DNA from: Cryptomeria japonica
Taxonomy: Eukaryota; Streptophyta; Pinopsida; Cupressales; Cupressaceae
Direction: 5' to 3'
Length of the DNA: 64,000 nucleotides
NCBI RefSeq assembly: GCF_030272615.1
Contig: NC_081405.1
Coordinates: forward strand, 569,715,095-569,779,094
Shown piece by piece: positions 58,901 to 64,000 of the stretch; position 1 is the stretch's first letter, and each line of letters begins with the position of its first letter. Both the position numbers and the translations under genes were made by a program. The notes under the pieces are model-generated. The model worked only from the letters and a program-made list of their open reading frames with translations. It searched no databases and was not told where the DNA came from.

Positions 58901-59322
58901 GTTATAGCTTTTACTGCTTCTTTTGTGATTTTATGAATAAAGTCTAACCAAAAAAATTCACCATATACTCTGCTTAACACAATCCTTATGATATCCTTGA
59001 GAAAATCCGGGATACTAAGAATTTCAGTGAAACCTAGGGTTTCCACTATCTTATGTTTAGGTTTGACATTTCCAGATTCATCACAGATTATAGTCTTATA
59101 CATATTTTTAATCTCATCATCACCTAGTTCATCAATATGACAATGTACATACATCCTAGGGTCTTCAGCATATACTACTCCTTTAAAGATTTGAGAGAAT
59201 GCACCTATGCTATCATCTTTCTTTGCGATTTTGGGAACTAGCTGAAATATGGGTCTAGGTCACTTAACAACTTCAATAACAATAGGGTTTGCAATAAATT
59301 CAAGAGAGGATGAAGATGCCAT
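55926..59322 (-). pseudogene. X ORF2 (minus copy): long protein of unknown function
   Basis: From ATG 59320-59322 to TGA 55926-55928, about 1,130 codons if stops and frameshifts are ignored. The best open parts are 59154-58642 (MYVHCHIDELGDDEIKNMYK onward), 57874-57593, 57587-57297 and 56783-56442. The order is the same as in the plus copy: globular N-terminal half with FFWLDFIHKITKEAVKAITGLP, basic segments, an acidic/Thr-rich linker (57129-56902), and a C-terminal coiled coil. Amino-acid similarity to the plus copy is high across the whole length, in all segments, which argues the protein was once under selection. No catalytic motif is recognised. Confidence 0.65.
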
Positions 59323-59627
59323 AGCTATAAATACCTCAATCTACCTTAAGGATGGATGATTTGATGGATTGCTTCACTTCTTCGCTTAGAATGCCTTCGC
59401 TTGAGAATTTTTGCGCTCTCAATGATTTGAATGCTTAGTGAATGGAAAAGGAGCCAAAACACTTTCTTAATAATGTTATTTTTGCCAACTACCATATATA
59501 ATGCTTGCCGGTTAAGTTACAACTTAACTTATCTGCCGGTATAGAAGTAATTTCAACTTCTTACCATCAACTGAGGGAATAATAGCATGTTTTTCATTTT
59601 GTTGCTAAACCCCCAAAAGAATTTTCT

Positions 59628-60740
59628 TCAATTAGATGAAGATTCTTCTGCCGGTGGAGTGTTACTCTGTTCTACCGGTGGAGGAGTATTCCCATCAATA
59701 TTCCGATCTGACTTTGTGATCCATTGTTTTGAGAATTCTTGTTTTACCTCTTCAACTTTTTCTTTACCTTTCAAACTCAGACCTTTGTTATTTGTCGATG
59801 AGGACTTTCTTCCATAGAATTTAGCAATATGTCCAATCTTATTATAGGCATAACAAATCACATTGTTCTTCTGCATATCTTTCCCATATCCTATTGCGGT
59901 ATGTGTTCTGCATTGATTAGATAAGTGCCCAAATCTTCCACAAACATAACATCTTACATTCATCCTACAATTTTTTGAATTATGACCAACTTTGTTGCAT
60001 TTGGAACATTGACTGGTGGGTGTATTAGTGTTTTGATAATTTCTAGATCTACACTGATTTTCTCTATGACCATACTTCTTACAGTTAAAGCATTTTCCTT
60101 TAAATTTGTAAGCAGTAGGTTGTCTTACCGGTTTTTTATGATCATGATTGTTTGTAGTACCAAAGCTTTCACCAATTTCAAAGCCAAGGCCATTTGTATC
60201 ACCATTAGGTTTCTAATTCTTCAGCATGTCACCAAGTTCTTCTAAACTTTTCTTGAATTTCTCCTTGTGATGATTTGCAGCAGTCAGTTCATTCTCCAAG
60301 ATTCTTTTATGTCTCATGAGTTCAGTTCTGTCATTTTGTGTATACATTAGATCTATCTTCAACATATCATTTTCATGACCGAGTCTTGTTTTTTCATTTC
60401 CAACATCATTTATTCTTCTAACCAAGTCTTCTTCATTCTTCTTTCTATCTTTAATTTCTTTAAAAAATCTCATAGTCATATCCTGCATCTCATTCTTTGT
60501 TGTACTGATTTCTTGTCTTAGCTTGTTTACCAGATCATTAAGAGTTTCCTTTTCATTTTCCCCATTCTGAATTTTTTCACAAAGTTCTCTTCTCTTGTTC
60601 CTTGCAATAGTAAAATTCTCTTGAAATGCTTGAATAATATCCTAAGTAGCCTTTATATCATCTTCAAGTTTGATATTCTTTACCTTTTCTGCATCATAGT
60701 CTACAAGAGTTGTTTCCAATTGTTTTCTCAAGTTTTCCAT
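59628..60740 (-). pseudogene. X ORF1 (minus copy): coiled-coil protein with CCHC zinc knuckles
   Basis: One frame from ATG 60738-60740 to the stop at 59628-59630, with two internal TAGs (60642 and 60213) and no frameshift. At both TAG positions the plus copy has Gln (CAG and CAA). The coiled coil covers the first half. Knuckle one is complete here (CFNCKKYGH), two and three are complete, and the fourth has lost two Cys (CYAYNKIGHIAKFYG). The plus copy has the opposite defects, so the common ancestor probably had four complete knuckles. Confidence 0.75.
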
Positions 60741-60797
60741 CTCTACCGGTGACAAGATCTTCCTCAAGCTATTAGGCTTTTGAAAATAGAGGACCAA

Positions 60798-60809
60798 GCT
60801 CTGATACCA
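60798..60809 (-). other. Primer-binding site of element X (minus copy)
   Basis: TGGTATCAGAGC on the minus strand, an exact initiator tRNA-Met complement, two bases after the LTR end. Confidence 0.85.
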
Positions 60810-60811
60810 AT

Positions 60812-61599
60812 TGTTAGGATTCCCAAAGATACTAAGAGGGGGGGATGAATCAGTATCTAACCAGTATATTAATTTATTTGACTTAAAACATGAAAAACAT
60901 ATTAAAACTATGTACCGGTAAACCAGAAATAATGCAGTAAACAAGAATAACAACAACCACATGAGGAGCACACCATAACATAGTATTTTAATGAGGAAAC
61001 CCAGTGTGGGAAAAACCTTAGTGGGATTTGTGACCCACAATATTCGCTTACTGGACAATAAGGAAATATTACTCTTACAAAAGTGGCCCGCACATGCAGG
61101 AAGGCCAAGTGCCTACAACTCACTGCTAAATTACAAAAGAAGTCACACTGACTTACAAAAATGGATTATATTAATCCAAAGTCTTGTACTGCTTTAGATT
61201 AGCATCTGCTATGCCAGATCCAATACCTGTTTAAGCTCTACTATATACATAAACCCTTAACCAATGATTCACATATTAGGTCTACATATTTTTCCCCTTT
61301 TTTTTTTTTTCAAAATGATCTACAATGATCTCATACATATATGAGTCATATTATAACTCTCCATGTCGGCTTACAATGATTTTACAATTAATTACAAAAT
61401 ACATTTTAAACAAAATTGAATTCGGCCAAGGTGTCAGTATCGTTCCTTTCACTGTTGGTGTTCTATATGCCGGTGTAGAGTCTGTCAGTGCCGGTGCCGA
61501 TATATTTGTCTTGCCGGTATCATATGATTGTAAGTTTGCCATCAATGACAAAACCTTCAATCACCTACAATTTCTCATTAGAGTGTGCATTTTCCAACA
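60812..61599 (-). repeat. 5' LTR of element X (minus copy)
   Basis: 788 bp. On the minus strand it runs from TGTTGGAAAATGCACACTC (61599) to AATCCTAACA (60812). It matches 21066-21871 and 55026-55721 throughout. The end at 61599 abuts Y-type LTR sequence. Confidence 0.85.
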
Positions 61600-62009
61600 A
61601 TCAATCTATTGAGTTTCACTCCTACAATCCGCAGTTTAACTATCAATTTTTATTTGAGCTCACCTGAGTTCCACCTCTTGATCAATCTGTTCCACCTATC
61701 AATCAATCTCATCCAAAAGTCTATAAATTGAGTATACAATCTCCATTCTCAACAATCACAATCTTTGAATCTTTGTGTCACTTGCAGGTTACCAGTGCAA
61801 TAGCCATCATACCACAGAGAAGAGAAGAGCAATGGAAGTGGTATGCAATCTTGGAATAGGAAGTTTGATTTGATTTGATTTATAATTCTTATTTGATATT
61901 ACATTATTTCATTGTCTTGTTTGTTAGATTCTTTGATTAGATAGGGATTCGTGATTTCCATTTGATTCCAATTGATTATTGTTATTAAGATGAATTTTAC
62001 ATGCACACA
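61600..62009 (+). mobile_element. 3' part of a second Y-type LTR
   Basis: It contains CTATAAATT (61721-61729) and ends in CACACA before a primer site. Its U5 resembles 17366-17666 in order and in several strings (TTTGTTAG...GATTCGTGATT; ATTAAGATGAATTTTACATG). Its left part was displaced by the insertion of X. Confidence 0.55.
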
Positions 62010-62012
62010 TTT

Positions 62013-62030
62013 TGGTGAACCCGACATGAA
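62013..62030 (+). other. Primer-binding site of the second Y-type element
   Basis: TGGTGAACCCGACATGAA, close to the site at 17668-17686. Confidence 0.6.
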
Positions 62031-62310
62031 AATCAATTAATTAGCCTTCTCTATTTTCTGCGTGATTTTTGCTGGTCATATGGATTTTTTCATTTTTTGC
62101 TGGTTTTACACAGATTTCAAAGCGGATCTCATAATCACGTAATCGCATTTAAAGAATCACGCAATCATATAGACATATTTATGCATTCATGTAGACAGCA
62201 ATAGGCATTCATAGTTTTTAATTTTCTGGTTTGTCACACATTCGCTAATATTTTCACACAATCGCCCTCATACTTTATGCATTCTGCTAAGTGTCACGCA
62301 TTAACCCAGA

Positions 62311-62442
62311 CATCATTATGCATTCACCCATACATCATTACGTATTCACCTACACATCATTATGCACTCACCTACACATTATTATGCATTCACCCACACA
62401 TCATTACACATTCACCCATACATCATCACGCATTCATAATTT
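62311..62442 (+). repeat. Six tandem copies of a 22-bp minisatellite
   Basis: Consecutive 22-bp units of the type CATCATTATGCATTCACCCA plus two bases, starting at 62311, 62333, 62355, 62377, 62399 and 62421; the last one is diverged. The His/Thr-rich ORF across them is a by-product. Confidence 0.9.
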
Positions 62443-62769
62443 TTAGTTTTGTAGGTTTCTGGTAAAAGTTTAAGCTTTTGATAGGGTTCATTAATTGTTT
62501 GTTTATTTGTCACGCATTTGCACTGTCATTTTTATGCATTCGATCTATTAGTTTCATGCATTCTCTCTATCAAAATTACGCATTCACTTTGTCAGTTTCA
62601 CTCATTCACTTTGTCAGTGTCACGTAATCAGGCAGGTATCATCACGCATTCGTTTATGTCAATTTTTTATTTTCTGTCTTCTGCTGATTTGATTTTACTA
62701 GTAATCTCCTATTTATAGTCTGTGGCAAATTTACAGAAAGGATTGGATTAGTATTTGATCAGTTGCATG

Positions 62770-63005
62770 CATCATCTAACACTTCATCTTTTGGTTCTTA
62801 AAATAAACATGGGCTAAAATTGACATGCATATATCCCACACTTTGTCTTTCGGTGCTTAAAATAAACATAAGCTAAAATTTACATGCATGTATCTCACAC
62901 TTGGTCTTTTGGTGTTTAAAATCAACAAATGGTTAAAATTGACATGTATGCCTTCATATTTTGATTTGGTATTTAAAATAGACATGCACATGCATATCTA
63001 ACACC
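62770..63005 (+). repeat. Four tandem copies of a repeat of about 58 bp
   Basis: Units share a CTTTTGGTGCTTAAAATAAACAT-like core followed by GCTAAAATTGACATGCAT. Core starts near 62791, 62849, 62909 and 62966 give spacings of 58, 60 and 57. The last unit is the most diverged. Confidence 0.8.
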
Positions 63006-64000
63006 TAAATTTGGGCTATAAAATGAACGTGAATCAGGCTACATAAGATTAAATCATTTTTATTTTTCTTAAGGTAAAGAATTTTTATTGTGTCTGGGTT
63101 GGAACTTCTATTGCACTAACTGAATTTCCACCCACCTTTGCGGTCTTGGGAGAAAGGAGGAAGGTGACAACGACATCCAAATTTTTATTTTATTCTACAT
63201 AGTGAGGGGTATCTTTGACTGGGCGTTTCAACACCCGACAGAGGTGCTTTGAATTGGGATGCATTGGGGATATCATCTCTCCTAGCATACTCTTGAGCAA
63301 GTTTTTCGAGCTGCTATATAAATATATTGGTCAGACGGCTAGAGTGTTGAGTGAATTCGACGCATGTGGCGGTCTTCCCTGCACCAATAAGCTTAACTAA
63401 ATTATTAAGTGGCATGCTTTGAGAATCCATCGTTGGATTGGGACCCCTCTAAACATAATACTATGAACCAATTTAGTTGCCAAAAATCCTACATTCAGTG
63501 ATTCCGGGAGTGTGGATCATACCCCATAGATACCCTTCATGTACCTTACACTATGATATAGAAATCCCTTAGCTATAAGATCTTCGGATATTCAGTGTAA
63601 GAGAGACTGGCATGCTCGAGAAGTGTGTGCTGTGGAGTGGAGCCAGTGGTACCAGACTCTCTATCTATTCATTTTGTCTCGGTATTTCATAAGGGCCTCA
63701 TTGAATGGTGTCCCCTTTCCAGCCTAAGATTGTATTCTGTGCTTTTTTATGTATTGTTGTGCTAGACCAATATTGAGTCAGTCCTTTGGGATATTTTAGG
63801 CCCTACCCTACGTATCTCCAAATTTTATGAGATTGTATGAAAATTGAGTCAGTCAGCTATACATACCTCCCAACAATTATTCTCAGATTTGGAAAACTAC
63901 TTAAACTTGTCCCAGACACGAAGTTACAAAAAACAAAGTCCATTTTGAAATCAAGAACATAAATTCCTTACATACTTGTGACCCTAGGATGTCTTTTGCA

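Larger units (their letters stand above)
55026..61599 (-). mobile_element. Element X, minus-strand copy, nearly full length
   Basis: On the minus strand: 5' LTR (60812-61599), intact tRNA-Met primer site, ORF1 (60740-59628), ORF2 (59322-55926), 3' UTR, polypurine tract (55733-55722) and 3' LTR (55721-55026). The last 75 bp or so of the 3' LTR are missing. The internal part is about 5.1 kb and contains no RT, RNase H, protease or integrase motif. It is inverted relative to the copy at 21066. It inserted in the LTR of a second Y-like element. This copy defines the element structure. Confidence 0.82.
62031..64000 (+). other. Leader of the second Y-type element, continuing past the window
   Basis: Non-coding. 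CACGCATTC/TCACGTAATCGC strings run from 62130 to 62660, including the 22-bp array. A 58-bp array lies at 62770-63005. From 63100 on the sequence is GC-richer like the Y leader after 18740. No gag start is seen before the window ends. Confidence 0.45.

Noticed and set aside
62277-62465. His/Thr-rich 62-codon ORF
   Set aside because: It is the translation of the 22-bp minisatellite and has no independent support.

Overview
The window looks like intergenic DNA from a very large plant nuclear genome. It is AT-rich and has one plausible intact host gene. Most of the rest is LTR retrotransposon: Ty1/copia, Ty3/gypsy with a second RNase H, and non-autonomous elements with initiator-tRNA-Met primer sites. 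The elements are old, nested and full of nonsense changes. A gymnosperm is my best guess, but nothing read here fixes the species.

Layout. 1-2.5 kb: coding-like minus-strand fragments, two of them homologous, around a possible MITE. 2.5-14 kb: decayed sequence with a gypsy protease remnant (7.6-8.6 kb) and LTR scraps (about 9-10 kb). 14.49-15.03 kb: an intact single-exon RING-H2 gene. 16.55-21.07 kb: the 5' part of a gypsy-like element 'Y' (LTR, primer site, leader, broken gag), with an antisense F-box-like fragment inside. 21.07-26.66 kb: element 'X' on the plus strand, truncated and joined to a broken gypsy RNase H/integrase fragment (26.66-28.33 kb) and its probable 3' region. 30.44-52.37 kb: a copia element with both LTRs, split by a minus-strand Tat-like gypsy element (33.10-48.22 kb). 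52.46-53.12 kb: a possible inverted-repeat element. 53.4-55.0 kb: 5' end of a third tRNA-Met-primed element 'Z' on the minus strand. 55.03-61.60 kb: a nearly full-length X on the minus strand, inserted in the LTR of a second Y-like element that runs to the window end.

The most novel content is element X. Its two opposite-facing copies carry ORF1 (coiled coil plus four CCHC knuckles) and a roughly 1,100-codon ORF2 of unknown function where pol would be. X has no visible reverse transcriptase or integrase. It shares primer site, polypurine tract and LTR start with the copia element, so it was probably mobilised by a copia relative. The nested gypsy element is also notable. Its 3' UTR holds a 46/50-bp alternating tandem array, and a second array lies outside its 5' LTR, which points to a former tandem (LTR-sharing) insertion truncated at one end. 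Nearly all stops in the coding remnants are explained by C-to-T (or G-to-A) changes, many of them CAG to TAG, and the two X copies show this reciprocally. No element here appears able to move by itself.
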